A stretch of DNA of 47,931 nt, from the NCBI GenBank assembly GCA_947304355.1, contig CAMZAX010000019.1, forward strand, positions 1 through 47,931, given 5' to 3'. This document shows, piece by piece, positions 40,704 to 47,931 of this stretch; within the stretch, counting starts at the first letter, position 1; every line of letters starts with the position of its first letter. This DNA is from an uncultured Selenomonadales bacterium (GTDB lineage: Bacteria; Bacillota; Negativicutes; Selenomonadales; Selenomonadaceae). Position numbers and translations under genes: made by a program. Below the pieces are notes generated by a model. It was given only the letters and a program-made list of their open reading frames with translations, searched no databases and was not told the origin of the DNA.

Positions 40704-42794
40704 GTGAGCAAAACCGAATTTGAATTGACCGATAACGTTATGTACGTCAAGGGCGTCGGCCCCCGCAAGGCGGCGTTGCTTGCGAAATTGAACATCGTCA
40801 CGAAATACGACCTGCTGACCCATTATCCGCGCACTTACGAGAATCACAGCAGCTTGACGAAAATCGTCGACGTCGCGGCAGGCGAAACGGCTGTAATCGT
40901 CGGGCGGCTGTCCGATATTGATTCGCACGAGGCGCGCGGCTTGACGATTATCAACGCGTTCCTTAAAGACGACACGGGTTATATCAAGCTGACGTGGTTC
41001 AATCAAAAATATCTTCTGACGAAACTCAAGCCCGGAATGCGGCTGATGATTGTCGGCAAAGCGAAATTCGACCGTTGGGCGGATGGCTTGGCTGTGAATC
41101 AAATCCAAAGCTTCACGATACTCGACGAATACGAAGAGCCGCCGCTGGGAATTATGCCGATTTACTCGTCGACAGCCTCGATAACGCAGGGCACGTTTCG
41201 CACGGCGATTAAAAATCTTTTGGCGTCAATGCCGCCACTCAAAGAGATTCTGCCGCAAGAAATTATTGATGCGCACGACTTAATGCCGCTCGACGAGGCG
41301 GCACGCGAGATTCACTTCCCGAAAGATTTGCTCCGGCTCGACGCGGCGCGGCGGCGTTTGGCGTTCGACGAACTGTTTTTGATTCAATGCGGGCTCATGC
41401 TGATAAAGCGGCAGACGCAGGACGAACGACTCGGCATAAGCCACAAAAAGAACGGCAAGCTCGTCAAGGCGGCGTTGGCAAAGTTGCCGTTCGATTTGAC
41501 GGGCGACCAGAAAAAAACTTTCCGCACCGTCGCGCAGGACATGGAAAGCAAACTTCCGATGCGCCGATTGATTCAAGGCGACGTCGGTTCGGGCAAAACG
41601 GTTGTCGCGTTGCTTGCGCTTGTCAAGACCGTGGAGAGCGGCTATCAAGGCGCGTTCATGGCTCCGACTGAAATTTTGGCGGGTCAACACTACGAAAAGT
41701 TTTCGGCGTTGCTTACGGGCTTGGGCATACGCGTCGGGTTGCTCAGCGCGAAAGTCACCCGCACGAAAAAATTGCGTGAGGAAATTTATCGACAAATCGC
41801 CGCGCAGGAACTCGACATCGTTATCGGGACGCACGCGCTGATTCAGGAGGGCGTGACGTTCGCACGGCTCGGCTTGGTCGTGACGGACGAACAACACCGC
41901 TTCGGCGTGGCGCAACGTTCGACGCTCGAAAAAAAATCGGACACGCTGCCCGATATGTTGGTTATGACGGCGACGCCGATACCGCGCACAATGACGCTGA
42001 CGGTTTACGGCGATTTGGACGTTTCGTTGATTAAAGAGTTGCCGCCGGGACGCAAGCCGATTAAAACAATCGTCAAGACCATGCGCAGTCGACGGAAGGT
42101 TTACGAATTCGTTCTCGAAGAAATTTTGGCAGGGCGTCAAGCTTACGTCGTGTGCCCGCTGATTGGACGGAGCGAATCGGAACAGCTTGCCGACATTGAA
42201 TCTGCGGAAGAAGTCTTTGACATGTTGAGCCGCAGGATTTTCCGCGACGTGCCTTGCGCATTACTTCACGGGAAGATGAAACCCGCCGACAAAGAATCGA
42301 TTATGGAACAGTTCCGCGACGGCGCGACGAAACTTTTGGTTGCGACGACGGTCATTGAAGTTGGCGTGGATGTGCCCAATGCAAGCGTCATGGTCGTCGA
42401 ACACGCTGAACGATTCGGGCTTGCGCAACTGCACCAACTGCGCGGGCGAGTAGGTCGCGGCGCGGCGAAATCGTATTGCATACTGCTTTCAGACAGCAAA
42501 GCGGACACGGCGCAAACGCGGCTGGATGTAATGGAGACGACCAACGACGGCTTCAAGCTTGCCGAGGAAGATTTGAAACTGCGCGGACCGGGACAATTCT
42601 TTGGAGAGACGCAACACGGTTTGGACGACTTAAAAATCGCCGATGCACTCCGCGACGTGGCAGTTTTGCTTCAAGCCCGCGACGCCGCCGAGAAATTCAT
42701 AACAGACGACGAAAACTTGAAGTACTTCGCCGGTCTGCGCGAGAATCTTGCGCTTGCTTACGGCGACAAGTTCAAGCAGATTGTTGCCAACTAA
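40704..42794 (+). CDS. recG: ATP-dependent DNA helicase RecG
   Basis: A 696-residue helicase that remodels stalled forks and branched DNA. N-terminal wedge/OB domain (YVKGVGPRKAALLAKL), Walker A QGDVGSGKT near residues 291-299, TDEQHRFG (DEQH box) near 394, TATPIPRT, and the C-terminal VGVDVPNASVMVVEHAERFGL with QLRGRVGRG (motif VI). GTG 40704 follows GGAGG. Normal full length. Confidence 0.96.
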   Translation: MSKTEFELTDNVMYVKGVGPRKAALLAKLNIVTKYDLLTHYPRTYENHSSLTKIVDVAAGETAVIVGRLSDIDSHEARGLTIINAFLKDDTGYIKLTWFNQKYLLTKLKPGMRLMIVGKAKFDRWADGLAVNQIQSFTILDEYEEPPLGIMPIYSSTASITQGTFRTAIKNLLASMPPLKEILPQEIIDAHDLMPLDEAAREIHFPKDLLRLDAARRRLAFDELFLIQCGLMLIKRQTQDERLGISHKKNGKLVKAALAKLPFDLTGDQKKTFRTVAQDMESKLPMRRLIQGDVGSGKTVVALLALVKTVESGYQGAFMAPTEILAGQHYEKFSALLTGLGIRVGLLSAKVTRTKKLREEIYRQIAAQELDIVIGTHALIQEGVTFARLGLVVTDEQHRFGVAQRSTLEKKSDTLPDMLVMTATPIPRTMTLTVYGDLDVSLIKELPPGRKPIKTIVKTMRSRRKVYEFVLEEILAGRQAYVVCPLIGRSESEQLADIESAEEVFDMLSRRIFRDVPCALLHGKMKPADKESIMEQFRDGATKLLVATTVIEVGVDVPNASVMVVEHAERFGLAQLHQLRGRVGRGAAKSYCILLSDSKADTAQTRLDVMETTNDGFKLAEEDLKLRGPGQFFGETQHGLDDLKIADALRDVAVLLQARDAAEKFITDDENLKYFAGLRENLALAYGDKFKQIVAN

Positions 42795-42798
42795 AAAA

Positions 42799-42828
42799 AC
42801 CCCGTCAATCGGCGGGGGATTTTTTTAC
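42799..42828. terminator. Bidirectional terminator between recG and the three-paralog cluster
   Basis: Stem CCCCG (42800-42804) with CGGGG (42813-42817), and T runs on both strands. The plus-strand T run overlaps the stop codon of the minus-strand gene. Confidence 0.75.
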
Positions 42829-43400
42829 GGAGTCGTTGCGGTTAGGATGTTCAAGTTGCCGTCCTCAGCGATAGAAAACTTCACGCCGCCCGCGACGACA
42901 CTGCCCGACGAATTTTCCGCCGTCAAGTCGTTCATGAGCGTCTGCACGTTGACATCGGGCGCAAGGCTTTTAACGAACGCCGTCAGGTGCCAAATCGTGA
43001 AAATCGCCTCGTCGCTGTCTTCGGGCGTGGTGTAACACATGCTCAGGCTTTTGAAGTTGCCGTCCTTTTCGCCGGTGCCGACCAACGCAACGCGGTAGTC
43101 GCCAAAGACGTGCGCGAAGGTGTCGCCTTCCGCGCCGCTGAAAATTTTGTAGTCCTTAATCAGGAACAGGTGCGCCATACTCGACACGTCGTCGTTGCCC
43201 GTCGCCTCCTTGAGAATCACCGTGATTCGTCCGTTGAATTCGTCCTTGAGCGTGGCGGCGTTCATGTTGAGCGTATCGGAGCTTGCGACTTGCCCCGCGC
43301 CCATGAAAATTTTATCAAGCTGTGCCTGCGTGAATTCCGCCGCCTCGACGTTGACCGCCAACATCAGCGCGACAGTCAGAGCCGTTAAAAATTTTCTCAC
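42825..43400 (-). CDS. Exported protein of an unrecognised family, paralog 3
   Basis: A 191-residue protein with a signal peptide (MRKFLTALTVALMLAVNVEAA). It aligns with the two genes upstream: FTQAQLDKIF at the mature start, then HLFLIKDYKIF, a MCYTTPEDSDE segment, a hydrophobic helix and the end GSVVAGGVKFSIAEDGNLNIL. I do not recognise the family. I start it at GTG 43400; TTG 43409 is also possible. Its start lies right beside the stop of paralog 2 (43402), so translation is coupled. Probably a small periplasmic or surface protein. Confidence 0.7.
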   Translation of the reverse strand: MRKFLTALTVALMLAVNVEAAEFTQAQLDKIFMGAGQVASSDTLNMNAATLKDEFNGRITVILKEATGNDDVSSMAHLFLIKDYKIFSGAEGDTFAHVFGDYRVALVGTGEKDGNFKSLSMCYTTPEDSDEAIFTIWHLTAFVKSLAPDVNVQTLMNDLTAENSSGSVVAGGVKFSIAEDGNLNILTATTP

Positions 43401-43401
43401 G

Positions 43402-44010
43402 TCAATCAACCGCCTTCGTTGCCGATAACAAAATCAAATCGCCGTCCCGTCCCGCCGTGAACTTGACGCCGCCGCGAATCAGTGTGCCCGATTCCTCCGC
43501 GCCCAAATCCTTAAGCACCTGTTGCGGATTTTCTTCGGGCACAACGACCGTGACGAACGCCAACAAAACCATCGACGATACCATTTCCTCGCCGGGGTTT
43601 TCGGGTTTCGTGTACGCGCAATTCAAAAGCTTGAAGCGGTTGCTGTCGTTGCCCGTCACGCCGAAAACAGCCGTGTTGTTGCCGAAGACGTTCAGATAAA
43701 ACAGCCCGCCCTCCGCCTCGAAGATTTGAAAGTCTTTAATCAGGAAAATCTGTTCCATCAAGGCGCGCTCGTCGTCGTTGTCGTATTTGGCTTGATTGAG
43801 CACGGGTCTCAGTTCGGTGTTGAAGTTCGTTTTAAACTGCGCGGGCGTCAACATGAGCAACGACTTGTTGTCGGGCGACGCGGCAGGATTTTGGTTGACG
43901 GAGTTCATGAGCTTGTCGACCTGTTCCTGCGTGAAGGGTGCCGCCTCAACGAAGCCGCCGAACGCGAACAACACCGCCGCTATCGCCAACGCCGTGAAAA
44001 ATTTTTTCAA
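43402..44010 (-). CDS. Exported protein of an unrecognised family, paralog 2
   Basis: A 202-residue protein; TTG 44010 behind GGAGG gives a signal peptide (MKKFFTALAIAAVLFAFGGFVEAA). The mature part repeats the family pattern: FTQEQVDKLM, EQIFLIKDFQIFEAEGG, NVFGNNTAVFGVTGND, LLNCAYTKPEN and TLIRGGVKFTAGRDGDLILLSA. Its start overlaps the stop of paralog 1 (TTGA). The spacing and similarity show a tandem triplication. Confidence 0.72.
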   Translation of the reverse strand: MKKFFTALAIAAVLFAFGGFVEAAPFTQEQVDKLMNSVNQNPAASPDNKSLLMLTPAQFKTNFNTELRPVLNQAKYDNDDERALMEQIFLIKDFQIFEAEGGLFYLNVFGNNTAVFGVTGNDSNRFKLLNCAYTKPENPGEEMVSSMVLLAFVTVVVPEENPQQVLKDLGAEESGTLIRGGVKFTAGRDGDLILLSATKAVD

Positions 44011-44591
44011 GGTAAATCGTCCTCCTCGATTAAAACGGGCACTTTGTCGTTCATCGCCGAATACAAATACAAATCGCCTTTCATGAAGAACGAAAGCCGC
44101 ACGCCGTTGCAAGTGACGTTGCCGCCCGGATTTTGGTTCATATCCTCAGCCAATGCCGCAACGTCCGCGCCGGGCACGACGGTTTTAAGGAACGAATCAA
44201 AAATCAAGCCCGTCAATATCGTCAAGTTTTGAAGGTCGGTCAATGTGTAGGCGTAAACCAAAAGCTTGCAGTTCTCGTCGCTGTCCGTCACGCCCCAAAG
44301 CCCGATGTTGTTGCTGAACGGGTTAATAAAAATTTTGCCGTGCTCCTCGTAGACAATACGAATGTTCTTGATAAGCAAAGCCTCTTCCATAAGCTCGCGG
44401 TCGCGCGGTCTTTTGAACGGAATCTTATCAAGCGTGGCGGTTGCCTCGGCGTTGAAACTTTCCTTAAACCAATCAATGTCGCAATCCAGCGCGTAAGGCA
44501 TTTCGCGGAACGTGGCGGGGTTGGTGTTGATGTAAGTTATAATCTCGTGAATGTGTTCGCCTGTAAAACCCAATCCGTCGGTAGGGTGCAC
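44007..44591 (-). CDS. Protein of the same unrecognised family, paralog 1, without signal peptide
   Basis: A 194-residue protein starting at GTG 44591 behind AGGAT. It has the family core: FTGEHIHEII, EALLIKNIRIVYEEHGK, NPFSNNIGLWGVTDSD, KLLVYAYT and GNVTCNGVRLSFFMKGDLYLYSA. Unlike its two neighbours it has no signal peptide, so it would stay in the cytosol. It follows the acyl-CoA synthetase by 6 bases, suggesting one operon. One cytosolic and two exported copies could act as a matched set; this is inference. Confidence 0.7.
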   Translation of the reverse strand: MHPTDGLGFTGEHIHEIITYINTNPATFREMPYALDCDIDWFKESFNAEATATLDKIPFKRPRDRELMEEALLIKNIRIVYEEHGKIFINPFSNNIGLWGVTDSDENCKLLVYAYTLTDLQNLTILTGLIFDSFLKTVVPGADVAALAEDMNQNPGGNVTCNGVRLSFFMKGDLYLYSAMNDKVPVLIEEDDLP

Positions 44592-44597
44592 TGTGAA

Positions 44598-46055
44598 TCA
44601 TCCTTTCGCGGCAAGGTAGTCTTCAAGGATTTTGCGCTTGGAAATTTTGCCGGTGGACGTGCGCGGCATCTCGGCTATCTGTTTGAACTCGCGGGGGATT
44701 TTGTACAGCGCAAGATTTTTCTGCAGGAACTGTTTAAGCTCACGAACGTTGACCGTCGCGCCGTCCTGCACCTCGAAGAAACACGCGCCGACTTGCCCGC
44801 GCAATTTGTCGTCGACGCCGATAACCGCCGCGTCTTTTATGCCGTCGAAGCGGTAAACGACTTCCTCGACTTCGCGCGGGTAAATGTTCTCGCCCATGCT
44901 GATAATCATTTCCTTGATTCGGTTGACGATATAGTAATAGCCGTCCGCGTCGACTTTGCCCACGTCGCCCGTATGTAACCAGCCGTCAGCGTCCAAAGCC
45001 TCGGCAGTCGCCTTGGGGTTGTTCCAGTAGCCCAACATGACTTGACCGCCGCGCACCCACACTTCGCCGACTTCGCCTTGAGGAACGTCGCAGCCGTTTT
45101 CGTCGACAAGCCGAACCTCCGTGCCCGCAAGCAATTTGCCGCAGGAGCCTTGACGTTCTTCGCCGTGCGTCGTGAGGAACACAGCGGGCGAAGCCTCCGA
45201 CAGGCCGTAACCTTCCGCAATCGGCGCACCGAATTTCGCCTTGAACTCGTCGACAATCTTATCGGGCAAAGTCGTGCCGCCGCTCATGAAGAAACGAACC
45301 GTCTTGAAGTCTTCGGGCTTGGCAAGAGCCGTCACCAGCTTGAAGATTGACGGCACCGCGATTATGTCGGTTATCTCCTGGTCGCGCACCATGTCAATCA
45401 TATCCTTGGGCTTGAACATGCGCAGGACGTGGTTGGCGGCTCCGCGATAGAACGTATTCAACACGGCGCACGTCCACTCGAAGCAGTGATACATCGGCAG
45501 GACGCACAACACGCGGCAATCGCGGCGGCATTTGAACACTTCGCATTGGCGCGTATTGCAGACAAGGTTTTTGTGCGACAGCATTGCGCCCTTGGGGTTG
45601 CCGGTCGTGCCAGACGTGTAAATTATGACGCAGGGATTGTTTTCGTCGAAGTCGGCGGGCAAAGCGGGCGCGTCGGGTGCAGGCTCGTCGCCGAAAGTCG
45701 CAATGTCGTATTGCGTGACGTTAAGCGGCTCGTCGAAAGTAATCGGCTCGTAAGTCAGCAAATGTTCAACGCCCGCGTCTTGAATTATGTACGCCGTTTC
45801 GCGGGGGCTCAGCTGAAAATTTATCGGGACGTTAATCGCGCCCAACGAAGCCGCCGCCATGTAAGCGTAAATGAATTCCGCGCTGTTGCGAGAGAAAATC
45901 CCGACGCGGTCGCCTTGACGAATCCCCAACGCGTAAAGCCGATTGCGGTAGCGGTTGATGCCCTGTTTGAGTGCGGCGTAAGTTATCCGGTGCCCTTCGT
46001 CGACGACGGCAATATCAGCCTCGTAACCGTTGTTTATGATCTCGTGAACCAGCAA
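44598..46055 (-). CDS. AMP-forming acyl-CoA synthetase / acid-CoA ligase
   Basis: A 485-residue ANL-superfamily enzyme that activates a carboxylic acid as an acyl-adenylate and then as a CoA thioester. The P-loop YTSGTTGNPKGAML is at about 146-158, followed by MYHCFEW, GYGLSEASP, the HTGDVGKVDADGYYYIVNR hinge and the catalytic lysine in STGKISKRKIL. The best match is a medium/long-chain fatty acyl-CoA ligase, but the acid is not certain. I start it at TTG 46055, with GAGGAGG upstream. It sits between a PHP hydrolase and the three-paralog cluster. Confidence 0.88.
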   Translation of the reverse strand: MLVHEIINNGYEADIAVVDEGHRITYAALKQGINRYRNRLYALGIRQGDRVGIFSRNSAEFIYAYMAAASLGAINVPINFQLSPRETAYIIQDAGVEHLLTYEPITFDEPLNVTQYDIATFGDEPAPDAPALPADFDENNPCVIIYTSGTTGNPKGAMLSHKNLVCNTRQCEVFKCRRDCRVLCVLPMYHCFEWTCAVLNTFYRGAANHVLRMFKPKDMIDMVRDQEITDIIAVPSIFKLVTALAKPEDFKTVRFFMSGGTTLPDKIVDEFKAKFGAPIAEGYGLSEASPAVFLTTHGEERQGSCGKLLAGTEVRLVDENGCDVPQGEVGEVWVRGGQVMLGYWNNPKATAEALDADGWLHTGDVGKVDADGYYYIVNRIKEMIISMGENIYPREVEEVVYRFDGIKDAAVIGVDDKLRGQVGACFFEVQDGATVNVRELKQFLQKNLALYKIPREFKQIAEMPRTSTGKISKRKILEDYLAAKG

Positions 46056-46068
46056 ATTTGTTTCCTCC

Positions 46069-46800
46069 TCATTTAGGCGCAAGTGATTTGCGATACTTCA
46101 CATACTCGAAAAATTTATCGACGCTCGAATTGACGACGAGTTCGGCGGGGAAGTCGTTGTCAGCCAAAACTTTTTGCGACCGTTCGTGATTGCCCACGTC
46201 GTCCTTTACGTGCGCGTCAGAGCCCATGATAACCGCCGCACCGTATTTCTTGCAAGCCGCCAACATCAGCTTTGCCGTCTTCTCGGAACCTGCGCGGTGT
46301 CCGCCCGAATAATAGGAGCTGTTGTTTATCTCAAGCAGGACGTGATTGTCTTTGGCGGCGCGGGCTATCGCGTCGTAATCGGCGGGGTAATGCGGGTTGT
46401 CGGGATGACCGATTATAACGACGTGCGGGTTACGCATCGCGCCGATTATCGCCGCCGTGTTTTCCGCCAAGCTGCCGAGGTCTATGCACGGGTTGTGCAG
46501 ACTTGCAACGGCGTAGTCGATTCGTTTCAAAATCTGCGCGGGCAAGTCGGTGCTGCCCGAATAGTCGATTATATTCAGCTCCGCGCCCATTGCGACTTTT
46601 ATGCCGTTCTGTTCGCGGCGAATGACCTTGAAGTTCAGAAACCAAAAATCGTGCGTGGCTCCGGGCATCTTCGGCGCGTGTTCGGCGATACCGACCAACT
46701 CCAAGCCTTTTGCCTTTGCCGTGTCAATGACTTCGCCGAGTGTGCTGTAGGCGTGCCCGCTTGCCGTCGTGTGAATGTGTACGTCCATTACGTCTTTCAT
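46069..46800 (-). CDS. PHP-domain phosphoesterase (YcdX-like)
   Basis: A 243-residue PHP-fold hydrolase. Metal ligands are visible in DVHIHTTASGHAYST, GIAEHAPKM, GAELNIID, ASLHNP, VIIGHPDNP and GSDAHVKDDVG. Such proteins are trinuclear-zinc phosphatases, as is YcdX. ATG 46800 follows AAGGAG. It appears to lead the operon with the acyl-CoA synthetase and the three paralogs; 13 bases separate it from the synthetase start. Histidinol phosphatase is a less likely alternative. Confidence 0.87.
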   Translation of the reverse strand: MKDVMDVHIHTTASGHAYSTLGEVIDTAKAKGLELVGIAEHAPKMPGATHDFWFLNFKVIRREQNGIKVAMGAELNIIDYSGSTDLPAQILKRIDYAVASLHNPCIDLGSLAENTAAIIGAMRNPHVVIIGHPDNPHYPADYDAIARAAKDNHVLLEINNSSYYSGGHRAGSEKTAKLMLAACKKYGAAVIMGSDAHVKDDVGNHERSQKVLADNDFPAELVVNSSVDKFFEYVKYRKSLAPK

Positions 46801-46824
46801 TTCTCGTCTGCTCCTTTCGACGCG

Positions 46825-46852
46825 ATTATAACATAAATCCTTGCCCGCGCAA
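46825..46852 (-). promoter_or_regulatory. Leftward promoter (PHP operon)
   Basis: Minus strand TTGCGC (46852-46847), a 16-base spacer and TATAAT (46830-46825) preceded by TGT, an extended -10. It overlaps the rightward promoter. Confidence 0.6.
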
Positions 46853-46869
46853 AAATTTTTGCTTACAAT
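46841..46869 (+). promoter_or_regulatory. Rightward promoter (radical SAM gene)
   Basis: TTGCCC (46841-46846), a 17-base spacer and TACAAT (46864-46869). The two promoters face apart with overlapping -35 regions, so their use may be mutually exclusive. Confidence 0.55.
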
Positions 46870-46900
46870 GACGTTAAAAACTTTCACGGGGGTTTTGAGC

Positions 46901-47881
46901 TTGATAGTCTCATGGAACACAACGAACGCGTGCAACATGTACTGTGCGCATTGCTATCGCGACGCGGGCTGCAAGGCGGCGGAAGAATTGTCGACCGCCG
47001 AGGCGAAGGAGCTGTTGAATCAGATCGCCCGCGCAGGTTTCAAGATAATGATTTTTTCGGGCGGCGAACCTTTAATGCGTCCCGACATCTTGGAACTTGT
47101 CGAACATGCGACGCGTCTGAAGTTAATCGCGGTCTTCGGCACGAACGGCACGCTGATAACGCCGCAAACGGCACGCGACTTGAAATCGGCGGGCGCGAAG
47201 GGCATGGGCATATCGCTTGACTCGTTGGACGCGACAAAGCACGACAAGTTTCGTTCGTTCGCGGGCGCGTGGCAAGGCGCAGTCGACGGCATGAAAAATT
47301 GTCGGGCGGCGGGCTTGCCGTTTCAAGTGCACACGACGGTTATGGATTGGAACGAACGCGAGCTTGAGGCTTTGACGGATTTCGCAGTCGACATCGGAGC
47401 GAAGGCGCATCACTTTTTCTTTCTGGTGCCGACAGGACGTGCAGCGACGATTGAGGAAGAATCATTGCGCGCCGAAGGTTACGAACGAGTCTTGACGCGA
47501 ATCATGCGCAAGCAGCAGGAAGTATCAATCGAGCTTAAGCCGACGTGCGCGCCGCAGTTTTTGCGAATCGCCGACAAACTCGGCGTGAAGACACGTTTCA
47601 GACGCGGTTGCCTTGCCGGCTTGAGTTACTGCATTATCAGCCCGCGCGGCAAAGTCCAACCGTGCGCTTACTTGAACATGGAGCTTGGCGACGTGCGCGA
47701 GACGCCCTTTGACGAGATTTGGCGGTCGAATAAAGTTTTGCAGACGCTCAGGACGCTTGACTACAGCGGGAATTGCGGCGGCTGTCGTTACAAGCACAAA
47801 TGCGGCGGGTGTCGTGCGCGGGCGGCGTGCTACAACGGCGGCGACTTCATGAGCGGCGAACCCTGGTGCTGTTTCAATTAG
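46901..47881 (+). CDS. NirJ/Ahb-type radical SAM/SPASM protein
   Basis: A 326-residue radical SAM enzyme. The 4Fe-4S motif CNMYCAHC (Cys11, 15, 18) follows the telling start IVSWNTTNACN; IMIFSGGEPLMR, FGTNGTLIT and GISLDSLD are further conserved blocks. The C-terminal SPASM-like region CGGCRYKHKCGGCRARAAC binds auxiliary clusters. Sequence pattern is that of the NirJ1/NirJ2 and AhbC/AhbD group, which modify tetrapyrroles in heme d1 or alternative heme synthesis; related enzymes modify peptides, so the role is tentative. I start it at TTG 46901 after a GGGGG tract. Its stop codon TAG is the first base pair group of the right IS-like end. Confidence 0.82.
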   Translation: MIVSWNTTNACNMYCAHCYRDAGCKAAEELSTAEAKELLNQIARAGFKIMIFSGGEPLMRPDILELVEHATRLKLIAVFGTNGTLITPQTARDLKSAGAKGMGISLDSLDATKHDKFRSFAGAWQGAVDGMKNCRAAGLPFQVHTTVMDWNERELEALTDFAVDIGAKAHHFFFLVPTGRAATIEEESLRAEGYERVLTRIMRKQQEVSIELKPTCAPQFLRIADKLGVKTRFRRGCLAGLSYCIISPRGKVQPCAYLNMELGDVRETPFDEIWRSNKVLQTLRTLDYSGNCGGCRYKHKCGGCRARAACYNGGDFMSGEPWCCFN

Positions 47882-47931
47882 GGGCTGTTGGTAAATTAAA
47901 AGTGAATAACAGAAGCAGCGAGTAAAAAGAA
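47881..47931 (+). mobile_element. Partial IS-like terminus at right window edge
   Basis: Starts GGGGCTGTTGGTAAA at the stop codon of the radical SAM gene and runs AT-rich to the window end. It matches the left edge in inverted orientation. The body of the element would lie outside the window. Confidence 0.5.

Overview
The window looks like part of the chromosome of a Gram-negative member of the Firmicutes (Negativicutes / Selenomonadales type). ADP-heptose and LPS core genes (split rfaE1 and rfaE2, a family 9 heptosyltransferase) sit beside typical firmicute-style genes: a DacF-type carboxypeptidase, a HemZ-like radical SAM enzyme, an LtaS-like transferase, strong GGAGG ribosome-binding sites and many TTG/GTG starts. 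DNA is moderately GC-rich and densely coding. The taxonomic call is inference from gene content, not from a marker gene.

Layout. 1-5240: an IS-like end, a small secreted-protein gene cut by it, metY, a clostripain-type lipoprotein peptidase with a second lipoprotein, and an IS5/IS427-type element with a programmed -1 frameshift. 5324-14958: a lytic transglycosylase; then an operon of purine permease, adenine deaminase, rfaE1, rfaE2, heptosyltransferase and LtaS-like transferase; then an RTX-repeat protein with its own promoter and terminator. 15081-21580: dnaE, dacF, a C_GCAxxG_C_C protein and a class 3 lipase. 26707 down to 21567 (minus): fur-hemZ-PARG-phzF-hisS. 26869-35313: a secreted protein followed by a purine biosynthesis cluster (purB, purC, purM and a purN-IMP cyclohydrolase fusion) mixed with a frameshifted metallo-hydrolase, a frameshifted family 17 glycosyltransferase, a UDP-glucuronate decarboxylase and a small AT-rich insert. 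35395-36573: a truncated phage-type Bro-N gene, an internally deleted IS30 element and a dispersed hairpin repeat. 36574-42794: a YgbA-family protein, then thiD, proS and an AAA ATPase on the minus strand, and recG divergent from the AAA gene. 46800 down to 42825 (minus): PHP hydrolase, acyl-CoA synthetase and three tandem paralogs of an unrecognised family. The last gene is a NirJ/Ahb-type radical SAM protein that ends on a second IS-like end.

Three layers of non-gene structure stand out. First, a heptamer family (TTGTCCC / GGGACAA) occurs at eight places, mostly as hairpin-forming inverted arrays between genes, but also inside the reading frames of dnaE, the lipase and the AAA ATPase, and as a likely -35 box. 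Second, an A4T4-like word lies directly before the Shine-Dalgarno of at least eight genes, and extended -10 promoters (TGTTATAAT) recur. Third, both window ends carry the same IS-like terminus in opposite orientation, so the window probably stops where two copies of one repeat begin.

The most notable possible novelties are the coding and promoter use of the heptamer repeats, the three-paralog cluster after the acyl-CoA synthetase, and the PurN-IMP cyclohydrolase fusion, which has an internal ribosome-binding site and lies beside a duplicated purN stub. I saw no tRNA, rRNA or CRISPR array.
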